From positions 2,837,501-2,901,500 of the forward strand of contig NZ_VFQC01000001.1 in assembly GCF_006717075.1 (NCBI RefSeq): DNA of 64,000 nt, written 5' to 3'. A model generated the notes under the pieces. It was not told where the DNA came from. It worked only from the letters and a program-made list of their open reading frames with translations, and searched no databases. Below are positions 52,305 through 61,699 of the stretch, piece after piece. The translations under genes and the position numbers were made by a program. Positions within the stretch are counted from its first letter, which is position 1; each line of letters begins with the position of its first letter. Origin of the DNA: Haloactinospora alba. GTDB lineage: Bacteria > Actinomycetota > Actinomycetes > Streptosporangiales > Streptosporangiaceae.

Positions 52305-52656
52305 TCAGTGATCCTTCAACAACGGCCAGGATTGACTGTCGGTGAGATTGCAGGGTTCCTCGAGCCACTCATCGCCTTCCTCGTTGGTCTTGGCGCACAT
52401 ATCGCCTTTGAAGAACCAGTACCCAGCGTCGCTGCCAGCGCACCAAGTGACCGCGTCGAAGTTCCCCTCGGCGAGATCGGTCCCCTGAAATATCGGCCAG
52501 GCTTCGGGGGCAGTGATTTTGCTCTCGCCGCCGGCCAGAGTTTTCGTTCCCGCCCGGTCAGTCTTGATGCACCTGTTTCCCTTGAAGAACCAGTACCCCT
52601 CAGGGTCCCCGACCATGAAAGGCAACAGCGTCAGGGCTGTCAAAACTGGAAGACAA
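52305..52656 (-). pseudogene. Hemopexin-like repeat protein, frameshifted
   Basis: Two repeats share the pattern DAV-x-GYWFFKG-x-C-x-KT: GYWFFKGNRCIKTD and FDAVTWCAGSDAGYWFFKGD. A TTG start at 52656 with AGGAGGT upstream opens with FDSPDAVAF, which is exactly the lead-in of a repeat. It then goes out of frame by one base at about 52617, where MVGDPEGYWFFKG continues in the next frame. This reads as a one-base frameshift in a short gene. Alternatively translation starts at ATG 52616, but that lacks a ribosome site. Confidence 0.6.
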
Positions 52657-52808
52657 TGAGACCTCCTGACTCCCCAAGGGCCACGACGCACCGCCTGGTG
52701 TTGGACAAGTTCGGCTCCCGCGGGGGCTGGACTTTTCACGGTGTGCCATCGACTCGGTCGAACATACGAGCAATCGAAGAGCAGGAGCTCACCGGTCCCA
52801 ATCGAATC

Positions 52809-52997
52809 CATCAAGCCCGTATCCGCCGAGCAGTGAAGACCCGTGGCCACTTCCCTAACGAGCAGGCCGCCCCGAAGTGCATCTATCTGGCGCTGATGAG
52901 CCTGGATCCCAACGGCACCGGCCGCAAGCGCTGGACCAACCGTTGGGAAAAGGACCTCAACGCCTTCAAGGGGCGCCTTACCGCGACACACCGATAA
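52809..52997 (+). pseudogene. IS256-family transposase, C-terminal remnant
   Basis: The frame RRAVKTRGHFPNEQAAPKC, then IYLALMSLDPNGTGRKRWTN and LNAFKGRL, matches the end of IS256-type (mutator) transposases. The upstream catalytic part is missing. It shows past insertion between the hemopexin-like gene and the lanthipeptide cluster. Confidence 0.75.
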
Positions 52998-53045
52998 CCA
53001 GAACAATAATCACACCGTTATCTTTACAGGCCCGCATTGGTTGGC

Positions 53046-54155
53046 TCATCCTCCAAAACGGTTCAGTGCTCGGGTGAGCACCGTCTCGCTGGTGTCGAGT
53101 GCCTCCTCCACCCGCGTGCGAAGCCAGGCCGGGATAGTACGGCTTCCCAACGCACACCTGCGCACCACCCCGGTGAGATCACTGGCCTGACTGCCGGTGA
53201 GAAGCCCGGCGCAGTACTCGTGGGCCACAAACTCGCGGGCGGCGTAGCCATCCCGGCTGGCGGTCACGTGGTGACGAAGGTCCGCGGCGATAGCCCACCT
53301 CGCGGGATGGTCGACATCGGCGAGGGCATCGATCACGGACAGGCCCAGACGGGTGTGGAAGACCTCCAGCCCACTGGCTGACACCCCCTGCCGCATGTAG
53401 TCGCACAGGGTGGCGATGTGCTGCTCGAAACGCTGGTGGGAGGGCCCACCGCAGAGCACGGCCAGACAGGCGGTGACGGCATCCTCCCAGGGCTCGCCGG
53501 GCTGCGTGTCCTCGATCAGGGCCAGGGCGCCGTCATGGTCGGCGGTGGTGGCACAAGCGATAACGGCGACTTGGCGACCGTCGAGCATACGGGTGCCGAC
53601 GCCGTTGTAGCGGCGCAACCGGGTGCAGGCCTCGTTCCAGCGGCCGGCGCTGGCCAGAGCGCGGGCACCGGTGGCCAACAGGCGGGCCCACAACCACCTG
53701 CGGATCTCGTGGTGGGTGTGCGAGGAATCGGTCAGGGTGGCGGCGGGCAAGGTGAGGCCGTCGATGGTGGCATCGGTGCGGTTCGCGATGGCGGTGAACA
53801 GCTCCTCCAGCAGGGTGAAGGCGTGCTCGCCGTGTCCCGCACGGATCCGCAGCCGGGCGAGGTTGATCAACGGTTCCAGGGCGCGGCGACTCGCTGGGGC
53901 TCCCAGCGGGTGGGTGCGCAGGTAGATCGAGGCGTGCCGGTGGCACCAGTGGCGGGCCAGGTCGGACAGGCCGATATCGGAGGCCAGCAGCGCTGCCAGG
54001 TTGAACACGGTCGAGGCCGCCGAGCTGTCGTCGGTCTGCTCGGCGGCGCGGGCACGCTGCGTCAGGTCCGCGACCCGGTGCTCCAGTGGCAGGCAGGAGG
54101 GCCGCGGCCGGGCGAGCAGGGGAAACCGCAGCGCGGCCGGTCCGGTGGCGTCCAT
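53046..54155 (-). CDS. Helical hypothetical protein of the lanthipeptide cluster
   Basis: A 369-aa protein, nearly all helical, with TPR-like stretches (SDLARHWCHRHASIYLRTHP, LEPLINLARLRIRAGHGEHAFTLLEEL). Its ATG comes one base after the methyltransferase stop, so it belongs to the operon. Similar helical proteins accompany FxLD-type clusters. It may be a partner or regulator; no catalytic motif is seen. Confidence 0.65.
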   Translation of the reverse strand: MDATGPAALRFPLLARPRPSCLPLEHRVADLTQRARAAEQTDDSSAASTVFNLAALLASDIGLSDLARHWCHRHASIYLRTHPLGAPASRRALEPLINLARLRIRAGHGEHAFTLLEELFTAIANRTDATIDGLTLPAATLTDSSHTHHEIRRWLWARLLATGARALASAGRWNEACTRLRRYNGVGTRMLDGRQVAVIACATTADHDGALALIEDTQPGEPWEDAVTACLAVLCGGPSHQRFEQHIATLCDYMRQGVSASGLEVFHTRLGLSVIDALADVDHPARWAIAADLRHHVTASRDGYAAREFVAHEYCAGLLTGSQASDLTGVVRRCALGSRTIPAWLRTRVEEALDTSETVLTRALNRFGG

Positions 54156-54156
54156 G

Positions 54157-55410
54157 TCATTCCCAAGTGACGGTGATCGCGTGGTGGCCGCGTTCCAGGA
54201 CGAACGTGCCCTCCTGTGGGGCGGCGGCGGGTGGTGTGTCGGGGATGGTGATGCGCACGTTGCGGGTGCGGAAGTGCTGGTTCCAGGTGATGATTTGGTC
54301 GGCGACATGTTCGGCGAGCTCGCTCCCGCCGGGGCCGTGGCCGATGACGCCGATCTCGAAACGCCTCTCGCCTTCAGGGGTGGGGGTGGTGGGGCGCAGC
54401 GTGAGATAGGCCAGGCTGCCTTCAGCGGTGGTGGTGGCCATGGCCACGGTGGGAAACATGGGTTCCACGAGGCCGCGGTCTTTCGCGCTGGCTTGGACTT
54501 CCATGCGCATGATCGGGTTGGTGAGGCTGAGGGTCAGCCACAGGTAGAGCCATTCGACGGATTCGCCTGGGGAGAACCAGACACCGGTCCAGGTGTCGTG
54601 GCGTGGGCTGTCCAGAACTCCGGTGAGGGTTTCGGGGGTGGTGGCTGGAGTGTTGTCGGCGTGGGGCTGCAGGGTGACCTCGCCGGTGGTGGTCAGGTCG
54701 ATGCTGGAGCATATGTCGTCGGCGATACGGCCGCGCAGTGGCATGAAGGTGCACATGTCGCTGTCGCGGGCGGTGTAGCCATTGGTGTCGCGTTCGATGG
54801 CGATGCTGCGCGAGGCCGCTCCGGCCAGACGCAGTGGTACGACTAGGCGGCCGGTGGGGGCGAGCTGGTCCAGCCACGCCTGGGGGATCTCGAAGGCGCC
54901 GACGGTGGCGATGATGCGGTCGTAGGGGCCAGCTTCGGAATGGCCCAGTGCACCGTCGCCGAGGATCACTTCGGTGTTGGTGACACCGGCGGTGGCCAGG
55001 TGTTGGCGGGCGCCGTCGACGAGGTCGGTATCGACGTCGATGGTGGTGACGTGGCCGTTCTCGCCGACGAGTTGGGCCAGTAGGGCGGCGTTGTAGCCGG
55101 TTCCCGCTCCCAGTTCCAGGACGCGGTGTCCGGGTTCTACGGCGAGTTGTTCCAGCATCAGGGCCACGATGCGCGGTTGGGAGGCGGCACTGATCGCAGC
55201 ACGGGTGGCGTCGTCGTGTTTGGTGTAGACGGGGTCGTCGGCATAAGCCGTTTCCAGCGCAACGTCGGGGAGGAACAGGTGGCGGGCCACCGAACGGAGG
55301 GCGTTGTCGACTGGGGCGGTGCGCACGGTGTCGTTGCGGAGGCGATCAGCCAGTGCGGCGCGTAGCTCGGAGGCGGAGAGGGAACGGTTGTTGCTTACGG
55401 TAGTTGACAT
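54157..55410 (-). CDS. PIMT-like methyltransferase of the FxLD lanthipeptide system
   Basis: A 417-aa enzyme. The N-terminal 220 residues are a protein-L-isoaspartate O-methyltransferase domain: AISAASQPRIVALMLEQL and SAM motif I VLELGAGTGYNAAL (residues 97-110), then VTTIDVD and DRIIATVG. A C-terminal domain of about 190 residues is specific to this lanthipeptide group. Related enzymes methylate an Asp in the lanthipeptide, giving a succinimide or isoaspartate. The precursor here has an Asp-Gly pair. AAGG lies nine bases before ATG. Confidence 0.85.
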   Translation of the reverse strand: MSTTVSNNRSLSASELRAALADRLRNDTVRTAPVDNALRSVARHLFLPDVALETAYADDPVYTKHDDATRAAISAASQPRIVALMLEQLAVEPGHRVLELGAGTGYNAALLAQLVGENGHVTTIDVDTDLVDGARQHLATAGVTNTEVILGDGALGHSEAGPYDRIIATVGAFEIPQAWLDQLAPTGRLVVPLRLAGAASRSIAIERDTNGYTARDSDMCTFMPLRGRIADDICSSIDLTTTGEVTLQPHADNTPATTPETLTGVLDSPRHDTWTGVWFSPGESVEWLYLWLTLSLTNPIMRMEVQASAKDRGLVEPMFPTVAMATTTAEGSLAYLTLRPTTPTPEGERRFEIGVIGHGPGGSELAEHVADQIITWNQHFRTRNVRITIPDTPPAAAPQEGTFVLERGHHAITVTWE

Positions 55411-55421
55411 GTTACGGAACC

Positions 55422-56204
55422 TTAGTCGGTGTCGGTGTGGAAGACGGTGTTCACGGCCAGGCGGGCCAGTGTGGCCTGGTCGGTTCCGGAGAGTCCGGCG
55501 CGGTTGGCGTGGAAGATGAAGTGATGGGCCAGTACGGCGCGCAGGCCGCGCTGTAATCGTCCGTTGCGGGCGAGGGCGGCGAGTTCCTGACCGGTGTTGT
55601 GGAAGGCATCCGCCCATGTGGGGGACACGATCTCTGGCAGGGTGTCGGGGTTTGTGGTCATCAGCCGCCGCATCGCATGTTGCAGCGTGTTCGACGCGTC
55701 CGGCGCGAGGTCGTGGGTGGTGGGACGCAGGTCGGTGATCTTTGCCCAGACGTCGCCTTGTTCGGCCCAGTCTTGTCCTGCTGCGCGTAGCAGAGTCGTG
55801 AAGAGCAGGACCGTGGTTTCGCGCTGCCCAAGGGCTGGGTGGTGTTTGGAGGCTCGGGTGAGGAGGTGGCGGCTGTCGTGGTGGAACAGCTCATGGGCGG
55901 CTTCCATGGCTTCGGGGCCGCCGAAGGCAAGCGTTTCGGGTTCGTAGATGCCCTGGGCCCAGTGGGTCAGGCAGCCGTCGGCGGCCAGCTTCTCCAAGAG
56001 TTCGGCAACCACGGTCACGTTGGTGTGGGCTGGTTGGTAGCGCAGGCGCCATGCGGGGGTTTTGCGGATATACCACCAGGTATGCAGCAGTCTGGACTCG
56101 TGGGCGCGGGCCAGTTCGGGGGCGATGTGGCGCGCGGTGATCTCCGCGGCTGAGGCGGGGCTGGTGAATTCGATCATGTACTGGTGCCAGGTCGAAGGCT
56201 GCAT
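55422..56204 (-). CDS. Thiopeptide-type bacteriocin biosynthesis protein (LanB C-terminal-like)
   Basis: A 260-aa stand-alone version of the LanB elimination (SpaB_C) domain. It begins WHQYMIEFTSPASAAEITARHIAPEL and has WWYIRKTPAWRLRYQP, YEPETLAFGG and LAHHFIFHANRAGL, all family marks. It is next to a full-length LanB that already has this domain, so it may act on a second site or as a partner. Seven bases or so separate it from neighbours in the operon. Confidence 0.85.
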   Translation of the reverse strand: MQPSTWHQYMIEFTSPASAAEITARHIAPELARAHESRLLHTWWYIRKTPAWRLRYQPAHTNVTVVAELLEKLAADGCLTHWAQGIYEPETLAFGGPEAMEAAHELFHHDSRHLLTRASKHHPALGQRETTVLLFTTLLRAAGQDWAEQGDVWAKITDLRPTTHDLAPDASNTLQHAMRRLMTTNPDTLPEIVSPTWADAFHNTGQELAALARNGRLQRGLRAVLAHHFIFHANRAGLSGTDQATLARLAVNTVFHTDTD

Positions 56205-56238
56205 GGGAGTCGAGGTTCCTCACGTGGTTAAGCCGGGC

Positions 56239-57441
56239 TCAGGCGATCAGGAGGCAGGTGTCCCAACCGGTCGGGGGAACGCCTGTGGAGGTGAGGGCGG
56301 ATAGCGCCACTCCGGTTGTTCCTTCCAGCAAGCCGGGATCGGTGGGGGTATAGGCGTGTTGCATGAGGTCTCGGCCCAGTTCTGCCAGCCGCTCGGATGT
56401 GGGCTGCTTGGCGTCGGTCGCGGCGCGGGCAGCGATGCGGGCCAGTCCGGCGTATCCGTGGCATAGCGAGGCGTCGGTGGTGACGGCGCGCAGGTTCGGT
56501 TCGCTCAGGGCGGCGATGAGCGCGTTTTCGGCCATGTGTTGACGTTGTGTGTCGCCGGTCGCGAGGGCGGCGATCTGGTGGGTGCGGGCTTGACCTGCGG
56601 TTCCGTAGCACCATGAGGGGGGTCGTGGTGTGGGGTGTGGTTGTGTGCCGTTGGTGAGTTCACAGCGGCGGAGGAGATACGGCCAGGTTGTGCTGGTTGG
56701 GGTGCGCCAGTGGTCGATCCAGGTGCACAGGGCGGTGATCGCCTCGCGCTGGCCGGAGACGGCGATGTCGTGTCTGAGGGCGGTGGCCAGGAGCGCTAGA
56801 GGGCCGCTGATGCCGTGGGCAAGGCCGAAGTTGGCGTGGCCGCCGGGGAAGTCGTCCTCCTGCTGACCGGTGGGGCCGGTGGGGCTCCACCAGCCGGGAA
56901 GCGTTTCCGTGGCGTCAGTGATCGGGCGGGTGAGTTCAACCAGGTATTGCAGGATGGCCCGCAGGGTTGGGCCGGTGGGGTGGCGGTGCAGCAGGTAGGC
57001 GCCGATTCCGGCGAGGCCGCGCAGCGTGCCGAACTCGGCTAGGGCGGGGAGGTCACCGGAAGCGATACGGGCGTGGGCCGTCTCGACGCGGCCTCGTGTG
57101 TCCGAGGCGATGCGGGCGTCCAGCTTCGCTAGGGCGGTGCGGTAGCTGCCGGTTCGTACCCTGTCGGCGCAGGCCAGCGTGTGGGCCAGGGCCGGTGCGC
57201 CGTAGAACGGGCCGCTACTGCCTGCCCCGACGGTGACTGGAGTGCGCACAGCCACGGCCAGCCAGTCCTGGACGCGTTGCCACGGCCGCATTCCTGCGGC
57301 TGCGAGTTCGATGTGCAGCAGGGCGATGCCCGGGACGCCGTGTGCGAGGGACTGTGGCCACCACGGTTGTGTGGAAGGCACCCCTGGGGCGTCAGGGTGG
57401 GCGAGCTGGTCGGCGATCTCCAGGGCCTGGTTGGCAGTCAT
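56239..57441 (-). CDS. lanC: Lanthionine synthetase LanC-like cyclase
   Basis: A 400-aa zinc cyclase that adds cysteine thiols to dehydro residues. GVPGIALLHIELA, HGISGPLALLA, SWCYGTAG and LCHGYAGLARIA give the LanC core, with zinc ligands Cys in CYGTAG and Cys-His in LCHG. The ATG overlaps the lanB stop (ATGA), so a longer upstream frame is rejected. Confidence 0.9.
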   Translation of the reverse strand: MTANQALEIADQLAHPDAPGVPSTQPWWPQSLAHGVPGIALLHIELAAAGMRPWQRVQDWLAVAVRTPVTVGAGSSGPFYGAPALAHTLACADRVRTGSYRTALAKLDARIASDTRGRVETAHARIASGDLPALAEFGTLRGLAGIGAYLLHRHPTGPTLRAILQYLVELTRPITDATETLPGWWSPTGPTGQQEDDFPGGHANFGLAHGISGPLALLATALRHDIAVSGQREAITALCTWIDHWRTPTSTTWPYLLRRCELTNGTQPHPTPRPPSWCYGTAGQARTHQIAALATGDTQRQHMAENALIAALSEPNLRAVTTDASLCHGYAGLARIAARAATDAKQPTSERLAELGRDLMQHAYTPTDPGLLEGTTGVALSALTSTGVPPTGWDTCLLIA

Positions 57442-60400
57442 CGGTTCTCCCGCCGGCGGGAGTGGTAGGCGAGTGCTGCTGCTCTGGCCAAGTAGAGGCA
57501 CACGGCTTTCTCCTCAGCATCGATGCTGCAGGCGCGTAGGAAGTGCGTATGCAGCAGGCTGTCCAGGACGTGGTCGACCTGGATTCCTGTGGTGTCGTGG
57601 CTGGGGAAGTGGGTGCGGTAGGTGGCCAGCGCCGTGGAGCGCTGGTGCCATGCCTGCACGATCGCGGCGCCGCCTGGTGTGTGGCGCAGCGCGCGGAAAT
57701 TCTCATGTGGGTCGGCCACGCTTACGGCCTCGGTGAACAGGGGGCGTGGAACAGGGGCCGGGGCAGAGGCCGGGACATGGTTGATCAACCATTCCATGCC
57801 TGCGGTCGTGCTGCCGGTGAACGCACAGGCGATGGCAGCGAAGTGGGCCGCGGCCAGGGCCTGTCGGTGGGGCCGCTGGTTCTGGGAGAGCTGGGCGAGT
57901 ACTGCCCTGGAGTCGGCGGTAAAGACGGCTTCGGCCGCTGTGTAGGCCTCTCCCCCACCCCAGCGCCCTGTCTGGGGATAGGAGGTCGCATAGGCCACGT
58001 CGCGCAGCAGTCCCCATGTCTGCAGGTCATCGGCCCAGGTGCCGACCGCTGCGGCGGTGTCACCGAAGGTGGCGGGGCGGGAGTCGGGAAGCGTGATGCG
58101 CAGCCGGAGATAGTGGTCATGGTCGTCGCGGAAGCGCAGGAACCACCACACCGGCGGGTCACTGCCCCAGTGGGAGAGCAGCGTCGGTAGGTGTTCGGTG
58201 AGGATCGTGTCCTGCCGGGCGAGGTCACCGTAGAGCTTGACGAACAGCAGTGGGGATGCTGCGGGGGTCTGCCCGTGGCTGCGGTCAATGACACGCTGGG
58301 AGGTGGGTTGGGGCGGTGGGGAGCGCCGGGACGGTTGGCGAGCGGCCAGCGGTACCACCATCTCGTGGGCCCGACCATCGCACCAGCCAGCGGCCTGCTC
58401 GTCAGGGCCTTCCTCCAGGAGGGCGTGGTTCCGTGTGCGCAGATGCTCGCCCAACAGTGTGCGGTGCCCGGACTCGTTCAAGTCCAACGGGAGGCGTTGG
58501 TCATCCTCGACGAGCAGCACTCTGGAGGGCAGGCGGCGTTGCCTGCACCATGCAGACAGAGCCGTGTCCCATGCGTGCCACCCGGCGGTGGGGTCGGGAA
58601 GGTCGGCGGCCTCCAGGCGCCAGCGGGCGGGGGAGAGCACTGTTCGACCGTGGCGAAGCCGGGGCACGAACGGCAGGCGCGTGGCAGCACCCCAGTCAAA
58701 CGTTGTGACCTGGGTGCAGTTCTCGCGTGAGAGTTCCGTGATCAACCGGGCCAGCGGTGGAGTGTGGCGGTGCAGGTTCAGCGCGTGCATCGGCCAGGCC
58801 TGCACCCGTGTTCCCCACGCCGGGGCGGCTAAATACAACCGGTGACTGTCGCAGCCCACCGCCAGGTCCTCGGCCGTCAGCACAGATGCGTCATCAGGGT
58901 CACGGTGTTCAGCGATGCTCACCACTGTGGGCAGCACACGCCCCGCCCGGGCGACATGCGCTGTTGACGGATCCAGTGGTGCGAACGAAAGTTGCGCGTT
59001 CACACTGCCAGGGCCTGGTTCCAGATCCTGAATGTCGGTTGTCGCCTGGTGGCGGTCCGCACGGGAGAGGACATCGAAAAAACGCCCTGTTGCCACACCC
59101 GCACCGCGCGAGACCGAGGTTACGACAAGCTGGAAGTTCCCGTGGCGCAGCGCGTGTACGCCGGTGGCCTCCACGCGCACCCCCAGTTCCAGGTGCGGTG
59201 GATAGTGGGCTTCGCTTGCCTCGCCTGTCTCGAGTTCGGCGATCATCGCCTCGTCTACCGCGACCTCCCTGCGGCCTTCCAACGCGGCGGATTGGGCCAA
59301 TGCCAACAGGTAATCGTCGCGGCGTGACACAGCACGCGGCCGTTGCGGATCGGTTGCGCCAGGATAGCCATCGGGCCAGCCGATCCCGCTGTCGGCCACA
59401 ACATCGAGTAGCGGCACCAGCGTTCCGGGGCCAAAACGTTGGTAGAAGCGACGGTGGTACTCACGCCAGGCGGGCGTGCCCGACGGGTGGGGGCTCAGGC
59501 GCGCCAGGACGTGGGCCGCTCGCTCGGACTCCCGAGCCACGGCTGTGGGAACGGTCAGGGTGGTATCCAGCCGCAGATCCACAGCCAGCGGGTGGCGGCG
59601 CGGCCGGGCCAGGCGGCGCATGCGGGCGGCGATTTCCCTCCGACGGGCATGGTTGTGTTCCCTGGGGGTCTGATTGTGTTGGCCCATCAGGCCATGAATC
59701 TCGCCGAGGGCAGCAGCCAGCCCGGCCACATCCGACACTGTCGCGGCGCCGGCGTCCTCCAGTTGTTCCAGTAGCCACCCCAAGGCATCCGGTTCGGTGC
59801 TTGGCGCGTGCAGACTGGTGATCAACGCGCGGCGCACGACCAGTGTGGTGAGCATGTTCCGGACCTGTTCCCGGCTGGCCTGAGGGAACTCGGCCAGTAC
59901 CTTCTTCTCCACCTCTGCCAACCGTGTCGGTGCAGAAGCCGCCGCAAGCGCGGCGCGAACGGCGGAGGTGTAGCGCAGTGACACGTCCACTGCCGTCGTG
60001 CCGTGCTCGTCTTCGTGCGGCTGGTGGAAAACAACCAGGCGGCTGCCGCGCAGCATAGCTGCGGAGTTCGCGACAACAGGCACGCGTTCGAGAAGGTCGA
60101 AACACCCCTCCAACTGGGCAATGATCTCGGCCAGCCATCCGGCATCTGCCCGGACCATGGACTGATGCTCCTCACCCCAACGCACCTGGGGCTGTCCGAA
60201 TGTCGCGGGGGCCACCCCCGCCAGCAGACCGAACGGGGTCGGCCGGCCGACCATGCGCCGCAGGTAGCGCGCCACCGACACCACCGCCCGGCGTGTCCGG
60301 CGGAGCCCAGGCGTGTGCGTGGCCTGCAGCAGCTCGGTGACTTCACGATCGAGTCCGGGGCTGGCGTGACCAATGGCCTCGGCTGTCTCCGACATCGCCC

Positions 60401-60560
60401 ACACCAGGCGCAACCACTCCACCCACGCGGCGACATCACCAGAACGGCTCTTAGCCAGCTCGGGCCACGGTGGCAGATCTCGCCCGCGGTGAGGGCTGGC
60501 ACGCACCAGCGCCTGTCCCAGCGCTTGGAACTCTGCCTGACGGTGACCAGACGTGCTCAC
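57438..60560 (-). CDS. lanB: Lantibiotic dehydratase LanB (full length)
   Basis: A 1040-aa dehydratase with both parts. The N-terminal glutamylation domain runs to about residue 760 (GRPTPFGLLAGVAPATFG, YHRRFYQRFGPGTLVPLLDVV, VGCDSHRLYLAAP). The C-terminal SpaB_C elimination domain covers about 770-1040 (LLFVKLYGDLARQDTILTEHL, WWFLRFRDDHDHYLRLRI). It uses glutamyl-tRNA to dehydrate Ser and Thr of the precursor. It starts 91 bases after the precursor stop, beyond a strong hairpin. Confidence 0.92.
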   Translation of the reverse strand: MSTSGHRQAEFQALGQALVRASPHRGRDLPPWPELAKSRSGDVAAWVEWLRLVWAMSETAEAIGHASPGLDREVTELLQATHTPGLRRTRRAVVSVARYLRRMVGRPTPFGLLAGVAPATFGQPQVRWGEEHQSMVRADAGWLAEIIAQLEGCFDLLERVPVVANSAAMLRGSRLVVFHQPHEDEHGTTAVDVSLRYTSAVRAALAAASAPTRLAEVEKKVLAEFPQASREQVRNMLTTLVVRRALITSLHAPSTEPDALGWLLEQLEDAGAATVSDVAGLAAALGEIHGLMGQHNQTPREHNHARRREIAARMRRLARPRRHPLAVDLRLDTTLTVPTAVARESERAAHVLARLSPHPSGTPAWREYHRRFYQRFGPGTLVPLLDVVADSGIGWPDGYPGATDPQRPRAVSRRDDYLLALAQSAALEGRREVAVDEAMIAELETGEASEAHYPPHLELGVRVEATGVHALRHGNFQLVVTSVSRGAGVATGRFFDVLSRADRHQATTDIQDLEPGPGSVNAQLSFAPLDPSTAHVARAGRVLPTVVSIAEHRDPDDASVLTAEDLAVGCDSHRLYLAAPAWGTRVQAWPMHALNLHRHTPPLARLITELSRENCTQVTTFDWGAATRLPFVPRLRHGRTVLSPARWRLEAADLPDPTAGWHAWDTALSAWCRQRRLPSRVLLVEDDQRLPLDLNESGHRTLLGEHLRTRNHALLEEGPDEQAAGWCDGRAHEMVVPLAARQPSRRSPPPQPTSQRVIDRSHGQTPAASPLLFVKLYGDLARQDTILTEHLPTLLSHWGSDPPVWWFLRFRDDHDHYLRLRITLPDSRPATFGDTAAAVGTWADDLQTWGLLRDVAYATSYPQTGRWGGGEAYTAAEAVFTADSRAVLAQLSQNQRPHRQALAAAHFAAIACAFTGSTTAGMEWLINHVPASAPAPVPRPLFTEAVSVADPHENFRALRHTPGGAAIVQAWHQRSTALATYRTHFPSHDTTGIQVDHVLDSLLHTHFLRACSIDAEEKAVCLYLARAAALAYHSRRRENR

Positions 60561-60615
60561 ACGCAGCCTCCTGAACGGTCAAGAAGACACAGGGGGGGGT
60601 CATTTGGCTTCCCTG

Positions 60616-60648
60616 TGTGGGGCACCTCAGGATCTGAGGTGCCCCACA
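60616..60648 (-). terminator. Hairpin between precursor and lanB (attenuator)
   Basis: TGTGGGGCACCTCAG (60616-60630) pairs perfectly with CTGAGGTGCCCCACA (60634-60648) around a three-base loop. It begins three bases after the precursor stop in transcript direction. It probably ends most transcripts so that the precursor is made in excess of the enzymes. Confidence 0.75.
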
Positions 60649-60651
60649 GGC

Positions 60652-60801
60652 TCATGCGCCGCTGATGCAGGTATCCTTCTCGCAGGTCGTCCCGCACCCG
60701 TCATTGGTCATGTTGACCAGACTGGCCGGGTCTTCCCTTTCCACCAGGGAAACGTCCAGATCGAAAACATCAGACTGGACTACCAGGTCGTCGGGGCGCA
60801 T
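60652..60801 (-). CDS. lanA: FxLD-family lanthipeptide precursor
   Basis: A 49-aa precursor. The leader carries FDLDVS at residues 13-18, the FxLD motif recognised by this class I family. The core (from about residue 27) is SLVNMTNDGCGTTCEKDTC and four more residues, with three Cys (36, 40, 45), several Thr/Ser and an Asp34-Gly35 pair suited to the PIMT-like methyltransferase. GAAGGAG lies eight bases before ATG. A hairpin follows the stop. The chemistry of the mature product is inferred. Confidence 0.88.
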   Translation of the reverse strand: MRPDDLVVQSDVFDLDVSLVEREDPASLVNMTNDGCGTTCEKDTCISGA

Positions 60802-60841
60802 AGCGTTTACTCCTTCTCCGAACGATGAGAGAACAGTTGTG

Positions 60842-61699
60842 TCAGGGGGAGTGGGAACCGGCGTGCTCGGGCCTGTGTAAGGCCGAGAGCACACCGTCGA
60901 GATCAGGGGCGGTGTGGTCCGTGAACACCTCCCATGCTTTGAGGGTCTCGGCGATCGCCTCGATCGCCTCAGCTGGCAGTCCCGCATCAGCCAGAGCGCG
61001 GGCGGTGTCGTGCATCTCCGGCTCCCAGCGCCACGCACGACGGGCCAGCGGGGGAAGTTGTGCGGGATCAGCAGCCGGATGGGACCAGCCGTGCACACTG
61101 TCGGCCAATTCCTGGCCCACGCCGTGGTCAGCAGCAAGAGCATGACCGAGCGCGGCAAGCATGCGAGAGCCCTTCTGCACCACGGCCTGTGCGGTCTTCA
61201 GCCCGGATGCGCTACCGATCTGGGGGGCGAGTTCACGAAACTCCACGGCCGTGCCGGAGAAAATGTCACCTACCAGGCGAAGAGATTCTTCAGGACCAGA
61301 GGCGAAGAACCGCGTCGGAACCGCGGGATCGTGATCGAGTGGAGGTGCTCCGATCACGCAGGCATCCACGACGGTGCCGGTCATCGCCGCGGCGATGGCT
61401 TCCACCCGGGCGGACCGGATGGCGTTGGCCTCGACATAGATCCCGCTGAAGCCCTCCTCTTCAACCGCCGCTGCGGTGGCTTCCGCATAGGTGGGCGGTA
61501 CGAGCGAGATGATCACCTCGCTTGCCTCAACCAGTTCCGCCAACGATGCGGATTCCAGCCCGGCGTCCTCGGCGCGGCGCAGCGACGCCTCACTCCGCCC
61601 TTCCGGACACCACAGGGTGCGGGATCGGCCAGCCCGAAGTTGGGCACCAACTGCGGCGCCCATCTGGCCTGGGTGCAGGAGACCGATCGTCCTTGTCAT
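60842..61699 (-). CDS. NAD(P)-binding dehydrogenase with DUF1932
   Basis: A 285-aa protein of the 6-phosphogluconate dehydrogenase superfamily. The Rossmann motif is IGLLHPGQMGAAVGAQLRAG (residues 5-24), SEVIISLVPPTYA and DACVIGAPPLD follow, and the DUF1932 C-terminal domain starts at about 185 (ASGLKTAQAVVQKGSRMLAAL). It lies 40 bases upstream of the precursor and directly after the regulator, with GGAGG before ATG. It could reduce a dehydro residue or another imine; this is inference. Confidence 0.82.
   Translation of the reverse strand: MTRTIGLLHPGQMGAAVGAQLRAGRSRTLWCPEGRSEASLRRAEDAGLESASLAELVEASEVIISLVPPTYAEATAAAVEEEGFSGIYVEANAIRSARVEAIAAAMTGTVVDACVIGAPPLDHDPAVPTRFFASGPEESLRLVGDIFSGTAVEFRELAPQIGSASGLKTAQAVVQKGSRMLAALGHALAADHGVGQELADSVHGWSHPAADPAQLPPLARRAWRWEPEMHDTARALADAGLPAEAIEAIAETLKAWEVFTDHTAPDLDGVLSALHRPEHAGSHSP

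Noticed and set aside
57622-59821. Plus-strand frames opposite lanB (107 to 354 codons)
   Set aside because: Shadows of a full-length, motif-complete dehydratase.
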